Source: Blautia faecis (lineage in GTDB: Bacteria; Bacillota; Clostridia; Lachnospirales; Lachnospiraceae). Taken from it: a DNA stretch of 55,830 bases. Of this stretch, positions 24,893 to 31,490 are shown piece after piece. The stretch is from NCBI RefSeq assembly GCF_020554845.1, contig NZ_JAJCIA010000027.1, forward strand, positions 1 to 55,830, written 5' to 3'. The translations under genes were made by a program, and so were the position numbers. The notes under the pieces were generated by a model. It saw only the letters and a list, made by a program, of their open reading frames with translations. It was not told the DNA's origin and did not search any database. Numbering within the stretch: position 1 is the first letter of the stretch; the number at the start of each line of letters is the position of its first letter.

Positions 24893-25897
24893 TTAGCGGG
24901 CAATAATATATGCGCAATAAACCAGATATACCACTACCATTATAATACCCTCTTTGCGCTCAATTTTTTTCCTGGTTCCTGCAAAGATCCAGACCATAAC
25001 CGAAAATACCATAAGAAGCACTATATCGATTATGTTTTCCCGGATCAAAGCTACCGGACTGATAGCAGATGAGATTCCAAGGACCATCAGAATATTGAAA
25101 ATATTGGATCCGACTGCATTTCCAACTGCCATATCAACTTCATTTTTTCTTGCTGCAACTACAGAGGTTACAAGCTCCGGAAGCGAAGTTCCGATAGACA
25201 CAATGGTAAGCCCTACCAGAGTCTGGCTCATTCCAAGCTCTATTGCAATCCTACTGGCTGTATCAACGGTAAGGTCACCGCCAAAAGCAATTGCAGCTGC
25301 ACCCACGATCAAAAAGAGAATACTTTTGCCGTATGACAGCTCTTTCATATTGTCACATTCTTCAACGCCTTCTATTTCAACCTTCTGTCCTGCAGCACGC
25401 GCTTTCATTGCGCTTCGTACCATTGTAAAAATGTATCCGGCAAACACGATCAGGAAAATAACTCCATCTGCATGACCCAGCGTCATTCCCGTCTTATCTC
25501 CCAATCCTGAAATTCCCAGTACAAGCAGAAATAGTGCACAGCCTAAAGACAAGGGAATATCTCTTACCACAGTTGCTTTCTGGACCATAATTGGAGTCAG
25601 AATTGAACAGACACCAATTACAAACATCAGATTAAAAATATTGGATCCTACTACATTGCTGACCGCAAGTTCATTATTCTGTACCAGAGAAGCAGTCACA
25701 CTCACGGCTGTTTCTGGCAGTGAAGTTCCCATAGCCACAATCGTAAGACCAATGATGATGGGCGGAACCTTTAATTTCTTCGCAATGCTGGAACTTCCCT
25801 CCACAAAAAAGTCAGCCCCTTTTACCAGAAAGGCAAATCCCACTGCCAGCAGCAGGATAACAGCTGCAATTGGCAATCCATTAATAATATTTTGCAT
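24893..25897 (-). CDS. CaCA-family cation/Na+ or H+ exchanger, probably Mn-linked (334 aa)
   Basis: Ten-helix antiporter of the Ca2+/cation antiporter superfamily (YrbG-like). The two alpha repeats are clear: GTSLPETAVSVTASL with VVGSNIFN near 58-88, and GTSLPELVTSVVAARKNE with AVGSNIFN near 213-245. YrbG-like proteins are usually annotated as Ca2+/Na+ exchangers, but the leader of this gene holds a manganese riboswitch with a terminator, so Mn(II) export is the better hypothesis here. ATG 25897 with AAAGGAGAATATT upstream. An R1 partial copy lies in the leader at 25945-25991. Confidence 0.88.
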   Translation of the reverse strand: MQNIINGLPIAAVILLLAVGFAFLVKGADFFVEGSSSIAKKLKVPPIIIGLTIVAMGTSLPETAVSVTASLVQNNELAVSNVVGSNIFNLMFVIGVCSILTPIMVQKATVVRDIPLSLGCALFLLVLGISGLGDKTGMTLGHADGVIFLIVFAGYIFTMVRSAMKARAAGQKVEIEGVEECDNMKELSYGKSILFLIVGAAAIAFGGDLTVDTASRIAIELGMSQTLVGLTIVSIGTSLPELVTSVVAARKNEVDMAVGNAVGSNIFNILMVLGISSAISPVALIRENIIDIVLLMVFSVMVWIFAGTRKKIERKEGIIMVVVYLVYCAYIIAR

Positions 25898-25944
25898 AAT
25901 ATTCTCCTTTTGTTATCCGCATATTTTTACCTTTACAGATTCTC

Positions 25945-25991
25945 CAGAGTGTGTTTGAAAAAGGCTTTCTGCAAAATGTGTGTTACAAAAC
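25945..25991 (+). repeat. R1 partial copy (left half)
   Basis: CAGAGTGTGTTTGAAAAAGG then CTTTCTGCAAAATGTGTG. Located in the 5' leader of the CaCA gene, after the riboswitch terminator. Confidence 0.75.
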
Positions 25992-26041
25992 AGTATTTAC
26001 TTCATAAGCCTGCTTCTTTGGAATTACATCTGCCCAAAATG

Positions 26042-26081
26042 TAAAAAGACTCATGTATGCCATAACATGCATACATGAGTC
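26042..26081 (-). terminator. Terminator of the second Mn riboswitch
   Basis: Perfect 13-bp stem (26048-26060 with 26069-26081; GACTCATGTATGC arm) and an 8-base loop, followed on the minus strand by five U. Confidence 0.85.
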
Positions 26082-26084
26082 TCA

Positions 26085-26188
26085 TTCTTTAAGATTTGCC
26101 AGGCCAGAATCAGATCCGATCAAAGCCGCGACTGTTGACAAACCACGTTTTCACGCAAACTACTCCCTCACAGAATCCATATGTGTAG
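26085..26188 (-). ncRNA. yybP-ykoY manganese riboswitch before the CaCA exchanger
   Basis: Minus strand reads TGTGAGGGAGTAG, a TTTGCGTG..CGTGGTTT hairpin, then GTCAACAGTCGCGG, closely parallel to the mntP aptamer. It is followed by a terminator sharing the GACTCATGTAT arm. Together with the promoter and an R1 piece it fills the gene-free stretch 25898-26222. Confidence 0.82.
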
Positions 26189-26190
26189 TT

Positions 26191-26219
26191 AATATACCAA
26201 ATTGCCGTTAAGAAGTCAA
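26191..26219 (-). promoter_or_regulatory. Predicted promoter of the riboswitch-CaCA transcript
   Basis: Minus strand TTGACT (26214-26219), 17-base spacer, TATATT (26191-26196). It starts four bases after the arsR gene ends. Confidence 0.7.
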
Positions 26220-26222
26220 CCT

Positions 26223-26594
26223 CTAATCTTCCTCTATATGCTCTCTTCCCTGGTCAATGATCGTCCGAACATGCTCATCTGCCAGAGAATAGAATATAGA
26301 TTTTCCATCCCTGCGGCTTTTTACCAGTTTATTCTGTTTCAGGATACGAAGCTGGTGGGAAATAGCTGACTGAGTCATGTTCAATGCCTTTGCCAGGTCG
26401 CACACGCACACCTCTGCTTCAAAAAGTACAAACAGGATCCGGATCCTGGTAGAATCGCCAAACACCTTGAACAGCTCTGCCAGATCATACAGCTCGTTTT
26501 CCTCCGGGATGGTCTCGTTTACAATTTGCAGAAGATTTTCATGGACCTCACAGCAATCACAGATTTCCACTTCTTTATCTATGTCTTTTTTCAT
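26223..26594 (-). CDS. ArsR/SmtB-family metal sensor, CadC-like (123 aa)
   Basis: Winged-helix repressor released by heavy metal. Two metal sites can be read. The alpha-3N type site has Cys12, Cys14 and Cys15 at the N-terminus and Cys63 and Cys65 in the CVCDLA helix, as in CadC (Cd/Pb/Zn). The alpha-5 site is complete: Asp106-x-His108-x10-His119-x2-Glu122, the SmtB/CzrA zinc site. The recognition helix is TQSAISHQLRILK. It is the last gene of the HMA-protein / P-type ATPase operon (23 bases after the ATPase), so it likely feeds back on the operator at 29061-29082. Start ATG 26594 with GAGGTATTC. Confidence 0.9.
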   Translation of the reverse strand: MKKDIDKEVEICDCCEVHENLLQIVNETIPEENELYDLAELFKVFGDSTRIRILFVLFEAEVCVCDLAKALNMTQSAISHQLRILKQNKLVKSRRDGKSIFYSLADEHVRTIIDQGREHIEED

Positions 26595-26616
26595 TCTGAA
26601 TACCTCGATATCATCA

Positions 26617-28485
26617 TCAAAGATTTTTCACAAACAAAGTACGGATTGCATTGAGCACTGCCAGTACCATAACGCCTACATCTGCAAAAATGGCTATCCA
26701 CATGTTTGCAATGCCGAGGGCACCAAGTACCAGACAGATCAGTTTCACGCCAATTGCAAAATAAATATTTTCATATACAATTCGCATACACTTCTTGGCA
26801 ATGCGAATGGCTTTCCCAATCTTTAACGGGTCGTCATCCATCAGCACAACGTCAGCCGCCTCGATTGCAGCATCAGAACCAAGCGCACCCATTGCAATAC
26901 CAATATCCGCTCTTGAAAGAACCGGTGCATCATTGATTCCGTCTCCAACAAAGGCAAGCTTCTCTTTTTCAGACTTATTTGCCAGAAGTTCTTCCACCTT
27001 GGAAACCTTATCCGCCGGAAGAAGCTCGCTGTGAACCTCTCCGATTCCAAGGTCAGCTGCTACAGACTCTGCCACTTTTTTTCCGTCACCGGTGAGCATA
27101 ACCGTTCTTGTAATACCTGCTTTTTTCAGGTTCTCAATTGCCTCTTTGGCATGAGGTTTGATAATGTCTGAAATCAGGATATGACCTGCATATTTTCCAT
27201 CCACAGCCATATGGACAACCGTTCCTACATGATGGCACTCTTTGTACGCAATGCCCAGACGGTTCATCAGCTTCGCGTTACCCGCAGCTACAGACACACC
27301 GTCCACCTTTGCAATAACACCGTTTCCACCGATTTCCTCAATGTCTGTGACACGGCTGCGGTCAATTGGCTTGCCATATGCTTTCTGAAGGCTCTTGCTG
27401 ATGGGGTGTGAGGAAGAGCACTCTGCATATGCTGCATATTCCAGAAGCTTTGCATCCTCCATCTCATTATGGTGGATTCCGCTGACCTCGAATACGCCCT
27501 TTGTCATAGTACCTGTTTTATCAAAAACAACGGTCTTCGTCTGGGAAAGCGTCTCCAGATAGTTGGAGCCTTTTACCAGAACGCCCTGATTGCTGGCACC
27601 ACCGATTCCAGCAAAGAAACTGAGGGGAATACTGATCACCAGTGCACATGGACAGCTGATTACAAGGAACGTCAGGGCACGGTAGATCCAGTCTCCCCAT
27701 TCCGGAGAAAGTCCCATAAACAGCATTCTGCAAAGAGGCGGAATGACTGCAAGTGCCAGAGCACTGTAGCAAACTGCCGGGGTATAATATTTCGCAAATT
27801 TTGAAATAAAGTTTTCAGATCTGGATTTCTTGGAGCTGGAGTTCTCAACAAGATCCAGGATCTTGGAAACCGTAGATTCACCAAATTCCTTCGTGGTGCG
27901 GATTTTCAATACACCTGTCATGTTAATGCAGCCGCTGATGACCTCATCTCCCACTTTCGCATCTCGCGGAAGGCTTTCTCCTGTCAATGCGCTTGTATTT
28001 AATGTGGAATTTCCGTCTTCAATCATTCCGTCAATTGGAATCTTCTCTCCCGGCTGAACCACAATGATAGTTCCAATCTCTACCTCGTCTGGGTCTACCT
28101 TTTCCAGCTTGCCGTCCTGCTCGATATTTGCATAATCCGGACGGATATCCATCAGCTCGCTGATATTTCTTCTGCTCTTTCCAACGGCATAACTCTGGAA
28201 AAGTTCTCCGATCTGATAAAACAGCATAACCGCAGTGCCTTCCTGATAATCGCCGAGAGCAATGGCACCAATTGTGGCAACTGCCATCAGAAAATTCTCA
28301 TCAAATACCTGACGGTTCCTAATTCCCTTAAGCGCTTTTTTCAGAATATCATAACCGATCACCAGATACGGGACCATGTATAGTGCCATTCGAAGATAGC
28401 CATCTACCGGAAGAAAGCGTAGCAAAACCAAAAGGACAAAAGCAATAATAATTCTGGTCAATACTTTTTTCTGCTTCTTGTTCAT
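26617..28485 (-). CDS. Zn/Cd/Pb-type heavy-metal P-type ATPase (622 aa)
   Basis: P1B-type ATPase exporting divalent soft metals. It has no N-terminal HMA domain; that role may be taken by the separate 72-aa HMA protein at the head of the operon. Landmarks: TGES actuator loop near 167, SCPCALVISIPLSFFAGIGG near 275 (CPC metal site, zinc/cadmium-type context), DKTGTMTKG near 319 (phosphorylated Asp), SSHPISKS near 355 and [10 protein letters not shown] near 519. The last helix has FADVGVMVLAVLNAIRTL with the conserved Asp. The metal specificity Zn/Cd/Pb is inferred from this and the CadC-like regulator. The gene starts after an R1 element that separates it from the HMA gene. Confidence 0.92.
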   Translation of the reverse strand: MNKKQKKVLTRIIIAFVLLVLLRFLPVDGYLRMALYMVPYLVIGYDILKKALKGIRNRQVFDENFLMAVATIGAIALGDYQEGTAVMLFYQIGELFQSYAVGKSRRNISELMDIRPDYANIEQDGKLEKVDPDEVEIGTIIVVQPGEKIPIDGMIEDGNSTLNTSALTGESLPRDAKVGDEVISGCINMTGVLKIRTTKEFGESTVSKILDLVENSSSKKSRSENFISKFAKYYTPAVCYSALALAVIPPLCRMLFMGLSPEWGDWIYRALTFLVISCPCALVISIPLSFFAGIGGASNQGVLVKGSNYLETLSQTKTVVFDKTGTMTKGVFEVSGIHHNEMEDAKLLEYAAYAECSSSHPISKSLQKAYGKPIDRSRVTDIEEIGGNGVIAKVDGVSVAAGNAKLMNRLGIAYKECHHVGTVVHMAVDGKYAGHILISDIIKPHAKEAIENLKKAGITRTVMLTGDGKKVAESVAADLGIGEVHSELLPADKVSKVEELLANKSEKEKLAFVGDGINDAPVLSRADIGIAMGALGSDAAIEAADVVLMDDDPLKIGKAIRIAKKCMRIVYENIYFAIGVKLICLVLGALGIANMWIAIFADVGVMVLAVLNAIRTLFVKNL

Positions 28486-28620
28486 ATTCTTTCACATGCC
28501 CTGAAGGCATGGCCTCCATTATAATGATATCGCCGGCAAGCGACATATTCGCTTAATTCGTTTACGTGACTGAACAGAGTACATCCAGTCCGGTCACTGT
28601 CCTACTGTTCATTCTGTGCC

Positions 28621-28784
28621 TAGAGCGTGTCTGAAAAAGGCTTTCTGCAAGATGTGCGTCACAATTTGTGGGAGATTTCGCCCGGATGAGGGCGCCGTAG
28701 CGGGCTACGGCAACCGAATTCGGGCAAAATATACTGCAAAGTGGGGCGTGCAGATTGCGGGAATGATTTTTCAAACACGCTCTA
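28621..28784 (+). repeat. R1 full copy (164 bp)
   Basis: Ends TAGAGCGTGT and ACACGCTCTA. The whole unit is an imperfect palindrome with a perfect GCCGTAG/CTACGGC inner hairpin and a GCCCG/CGGGC collar. Occupies the 322-base gap 28486-28807 inside the metal operon. Confidence 0.92.
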
Positions 28785-28807
28785 GTAACTGCTTTTCCTC
28801 ATTGTTT

Positions 28808-29026
28808 TTATAAGAAGATCTCGCAGTCGTCTTCTACTTTCTTACAGTTCTTCAGGACTTCCTGCATAACAGCCTTCGGCTCCTGTCCATCTTCAAACTC
28901 AACGATCATTTTCAGAGTCATGAAGTTTACAGTCGCATCCTTAACACCAGCAGTGTTCTTAGCAGCTTCCTCCATCTTGTTTGCACAGTTTGCGCAGTCA
29001 ACATCGATCTTGTAAGTTTTTTTCAT
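28808..29026 (-). CDS. HMA-domain metal-binding protein (72 aa)
   Basis: Single heavy-metal-associated domain with ferredoxin-like fold. The metal motif is VDCANCANKMEEAA at residues 9-22 (CxxC), followed by a typical VKDATVNFMTLKMIVEF strand pair. Extra acidic and Cys residues near the C-terminus (NCKKVEDDCEIF) may also bind metal. It heads the operon of the P-type ATPase, which lacks its own HMA domain, so it probably supplies metal to that pump or buffers it. Start ATG 29026 with AAAGGAGACC. The operator and promoter lie just upstream. Confidence 0.88.
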   Translation of the reverse strand: MKKTYKIDVDCANCANKMEEAAKNTAGVKDATVNFMTLKMIVEFEDGQEPKAVMQEVLKNCKKVEDDCEIFL

Positions 29027-29060
29027 GATAGTGGTCTCCTTTTGAAAATGTTCTCTTTTT

Positions 29061-29082
29061 CATATGAACAATTATTCATATG
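29061..29082. promoter_or_regulatory. ArsR/CadC-type operator
   Basis: CATATGAA-N6-TTCATATG, a perfect inverted repeat of the type bound by ArsR/SmtB repressors (ATATGAAC..ATTCATAT), just downstream of the predicted start site. The likely ligand is the ArsR protein at the end of this operon. Confidence 0.75.
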
Positions 29083-29091
29083 TTTGTTTTT

Positions 29092-29119
29092 ATTATAGCA
29101 TTTAAATAACTTCTGTCAA
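29092..29119 (-). promoter_or_regulatory. Promoter of the HMA / P-type ATPase / arsR operon
   Basis: Minus strand TTGACA (29114-29119), 16-base spacer, TATAAT (29092-29097). Confidence 0.75.
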
Positions 29120-29231
29120 TAGGTTTGGCATAAAATCTTTCTTTTTCTATGATGTAGCATAAATGCTTTCTTTTTCCTGTATTAATATAGTAATTTCTTT
29201 TTTTGCCCTGTTCAATTCGTTTTTTTTCGTG

Positions 29232-29237
29232 TATAAT
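29232..29237 (+). promoter_or_regulatory. -10 box of the small exporter gene
   Basis: TATAAT 43 bases before the ATG. No convincing -35 box was found. Confidence 0.45.
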
Positions 29238-29279
29238 AAGTCGAATATTATTGGATTGAAATTAGAGGAGATTTTAAAC

Positions 29280-29756
29280 ATGAAAAGTTATCTAATCGTT
29301 TTTCTTATTTCTATGGTACCGCTGATTGAGCTGCGAGGCGCGATCCCATATGCTGTAGGCTTCGGAATTCCGCTGGTTCCGGCGTACATTATCGCCATTA
29401 TCGGAAACATGCTTCCAGTACCTTTTATCTATTTCTTCGCCCGCAAGGTTCTGGAGTGGGGCAAGGATAAACCGGTGATCGGGCGCTTCTTTACCTTCTG
29501 TCTTGAAAAAGGGGAAAAAGGAGGAAAGGCCCTTCAGGCAAAGGCCGGCCGCGGATTATTCGTAGCGCTTCTGCTCTTCGTAGGAATTCCTCTTCCCGGC
29601 ACAGGTGCCTGGACCGGAACCCTGGCTGCCAGCCTTCTGGACATGGACTTTAAGTCCAGTGTTCTGGCTGTAATGCTTGGTGTCATTCTGGCTGGTCTTA
29701 TCATGGGCGCTGCAAGTGCAGGACTTTTTGGGGCATTATTTGCAGTATTCAGCTGA
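29280..29756 (+). CDS. Small multidrug export family membrane protein (158 aa)
   Basis: Matches the Sm_multidrug_ex family as I recall it: an ISMVPLIELRGAIPYAVGFG opening helix with the conserved ELRGAIP motif, a PVPFIYFFARKVLEW helix, then GIPLPGTGAWTGTLAASLL and a Gly/Ala-rich last helix. About four to five membrane segments. The family name implies export but no substrate is established. ATG 29280 is chosen because TTAGAGGAG precedes it at suitable spacing; an upstream in-frame ATG at 29163 would add a sequence that overlaps the promoter. Monocistronic, closed by a terminator. Confidence 0.82.
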   Translation: MKSYLIVFLISMVPLIELRGAIPYAVGFGIPLVPAYIIAIIGNMLPVPFIYFFARKVLEWGKDKPVIGRFFTFCLEKGEKGGKALQAKAGRGLFVALLLFVGIPLPGTGAWTGTLAASLLDMDFKSSVLAVMLGVILAGLIMGAASAGLFGALFAVFS

Positions 29757-29768
29757 CAGGATTACAAG

Positions 29769-29819
29769 AAAAAGTATATGAAGTTTATCTGATTGCGAAT
29801 AAACTCATATACTTTTTTT
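29769..29819 (+). terminator. Terminator after the small exporter gene
   Basis: AAAGTATATGA...TTTAT pairs with ATAAA..TCATATACTTT and is followed by a run of T. Confidence 0.8.
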
Positions 29820-29866
29820 ATGCCTTAAAAGAAACTAAAACAAGCCTCTGTCGTTTTCGCTCGTCT

Positions 29867-30030
29867 TAGAGCCTGTTTGAAAAATCATTCCTGCAATCTG
29901 CACGCCCCACTTTGCGGTATATTTCACCCGAATTCGGTTGTCGTAGCCCGCTACGACGCCCTCATCCGGGCAAAATCTCCCACAAATTGTGACGCACATC
30001 TTGCAGAAAGCCTTTTTCAAACACGCTCTA
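29867..30030 (-). repeat. R1 full copy (164 bp), inverted
   Basis: Same length and ends as the copy at 28621 but in opposite orientation. With R2 (30074-30147) it fills the gene-free stretch 29757-30181. Confidence 0.92.
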
Positions 30031-30073
30031 GTTTCTTTTCCCACTCATTTTTTAATTAATGTTTTTGTTCCTG

Positions 30074-30147
30074 TTCACAGAAAACCCGAAAATTGCGGCG
30101 CAAAATCATGCGAATGCATGATTTCTGTGCATCACGAAGCGTGCTGC
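30074..30147 (+). repeat. R2 full copy (about 74 bp)
   Basis: Starts TTCACAGAAAACC, has an inner ATCATGCGAATGCATGAT hairpin and ends CGAAGCGTGCTGC. Matches the inverted copy at 50362-50435 over its length. Confidence 0.75.
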
Positions 30148-30181
30148 CGGTCAGGTCATAAACAGCAACATGTTTTTAGCT

Positions 30182-30553
30182 TCAGAAATTGTAATACGGT
30201 TCCTCATCCCGTGCCCGATACTCATGCTTCTCATAATAGCCAATCAAAGCTCCATCCTCATCACGCAGGGCTACCATATATACGTCCTTCGCCTGTTTCT
30301 CATTATAAAAAGTATGGATCCGGTTGTGCTCCTTATCTTCTTCAAACCAGGCAACCACTTTTTCAATTATTTCCTTTGACTTCGGATTATGACAATTCAT
30401 AAGACTTTTTCCAAGCAATGCCTCACCACCCCATTTATGATAACTCTCCACAGCTTTCGGATTCATGTAGATAATTTCATGCTTCAGGTTGCAGATGACA
30501 ACGGATGCAACATCCTGATCGATAATACTTTTAAAATATGGTGTCAGATTCAT
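30182..30553 (-). CDS. Stand-alone PAS-domain protein (123 aa)
   Basis: One PAS fold and nothing else: DVASVVICNLKHEIIYMNPKA near 14-34, then GKSLMNCHNPKS near 48-59, and ALRDEDGALIGYYEKHEY at the end, matching PAS core strands. No kinase, cyclase or DNA-binding part is attached. The CxH in NCHNP could hold a metal or haem but this is speculation. ATG 30553 with GGAGGG upstream. The gene lies 32 bases after the Crp/Fnr gene on the same strand, so the two may be co-transcribed and related to redox or nitrosative sensing. Confidence 0.75.
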   Translation of the reverse strand: MNLTPYFKSIIDQDVASVVICNLKHEIIYMNPKAVESYHKWGGEALLGKSLMNCHNPKSKEIIEKVVAWFEEDKEHNRIHTFYNEKQAKDVYMVALRDEDGALIGYYEKHEYRARDEEPYYNF

Positions 30554-30575
30554 TTTAAATTTTCCCTCCTGCTAT

Positions 30576-30600
30576 GAAGCCTTTTTCAAACACGCTCCAG
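30576..30600 (-). repeat. R1 end fragment overlapping the crp-type gene
   Basis: GAAGCCTTTTTCAAACACGC followed by TCCAG. The final codons and TGA stop of the regulator gene lie in it. Confidence 0.8.
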
Positions 30601-31248
30601 ATAATGGATCTGGTTTCTGTTTACTTCAATAATCCCTTCTTTTCGCATTTTGCCAAGCTCATTGGAAAGCGCACTTCTGTCTACTCCAAGATAATCAGCC
30701 AGTTCCTGCCGGTTAAAGGGGATCATAAACTGGCTGCTGCCCTGCTGCACCATCTCCTGGGAAAAATAGGAAAGCAGCCTCCCCCGGATGGATTTCGGTG
30801 CCGTATGAAGGCTTCTTCTGGAAAGTTCCAGGTTCTTCTTCGCCATGACCATCAGCATGTTACGGATCAGTTTCTCATGGCAGGGACAGGTATCCGGACA
30901 GGTGTGAAAAATCTTTCCCACCTCCAGAAAAAGGATCTGGCAATCCTCTGCAGCCGTCACCCCTATGAGCAGCTTTTCCCCTGGAATGCAGGCATATGTC
31001 TCTCCGAAAACCTGGCCTGGCGCGATCCGGTTCAGAATACTCTTGTTTCCCGTCATGTCAATGTTCTCAATATGAACACTGCCGTTAAGCACAAGTCCCA
31101 TCGCCTTCACCTGGTCTCCCACCTGCCAGATCGTGCTGCCCTTGGCATAGCTTTGCGGAGTGGCTTTCAGACAGGAAAGCATATGCTTTGTTTCTTCTGG
31201 ACTTGTTCCCTGAAAGAGAAAAGTCCTGGAAAGAAATTCATAATTCAT
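30586..31248 (-). CDS. Crp/Fnr-family regulator, probable HcpR-type (220 aa)
   Basis: The N-terminal sensor beta-barrel (about 1-110, with GLVLNGSVHIENID and FGETYAC) is followed by a dimer helix and a C-terminal helix-turn-helix (RQELADYLGVDRSALSNELGKM near 180-202). Three Cys cluster at 117, 121 and 123 (CPDTCPC) at the barrel-helix junction, which could hold an Fe-S cluster or be redox active. Divergent from hcp and its ferredoxin, the classical target of HcpR, so nitrosative-stress control is likely. A palindrome (31260-31275) overlaps its own leader. The last codons and stop (GAG CGT GTT TGA) come from an R1 end fragment. ATG 31248 with AAAGGAG. Confidence 0.85.
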   Translation of the reverse strand: MNYEFLSRTFLFQGTSPEETKHMLSCLKATPQSYAKGSTIWQVGDQVKAMGLVLNGSVHIENIDMTGNKSILNRIAPGQVFGETYACIPGEKLLIGVTAAEDCQILFLEVGKIFHTCPDTCPCHEKLIRNMLMVMAKKNLELSRRSLHTAPKSIRGRLLSYFSQEMVQQGSSQFMIPFNRQELADYLGVDRSALSNELGKMRKEGIIEVNRNQIHYLERV

Positions 31249-31259
31249 TTTTCTCCTTT

Positions 31260-31275
31260 TGTTGTTATAACAACA
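31260..31275. promoter_or_regulatory. Operator-like palindrome at the crp-hcp intergenic region
   Basis: TGTTGTTATAACAACA, a perfect 16-bp palindrome between the regulator promoter and its ribosome binding site. Candidate autoregulatory site. Confidence 0.6.
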
Positions 31276-31289
31276 TACTTGTTTGTTGG

Positions 31290-31318
31290 ATTATATTATA
31301 GTATGCGTACAAAGTCAA
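31290..31318 (-). promoter_or_regulatory. Promoter of the Crp/Fnr-type gene
   Basis: Minus strand TTGACT (31313-31318), 17-base spacer, TATAAT (31290-31295). No consensus promoter is visible for hcp, which fits activator dependence. Confidence 0.7.
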
Positions 31319-31490
31319 GGGCGGAGACAGAAATTAATTATCCATCTCTGACTTTCTCATGCGAAACGAAAAGAATTTCCTGTTACTTTTCCTTTTGCAA
31401 TTACAAAACATTCAGAACCCAGTCAACTTATTTTTACGAAATACTTATACCTTATAGAACAATATGATCAAATTCAGGAGGAAACTATTT

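Noticed and set aside
28562..30059. ORFs of 60-72 codons with a repeated peptide (NCDAHLAESLFQTRS and relatives) on both strands
   Set aside because: They are translations of R1 copies (28621-28784 and 29867-30030; similar at 40891 and 45969) and have no ribosome binding sites of their own.
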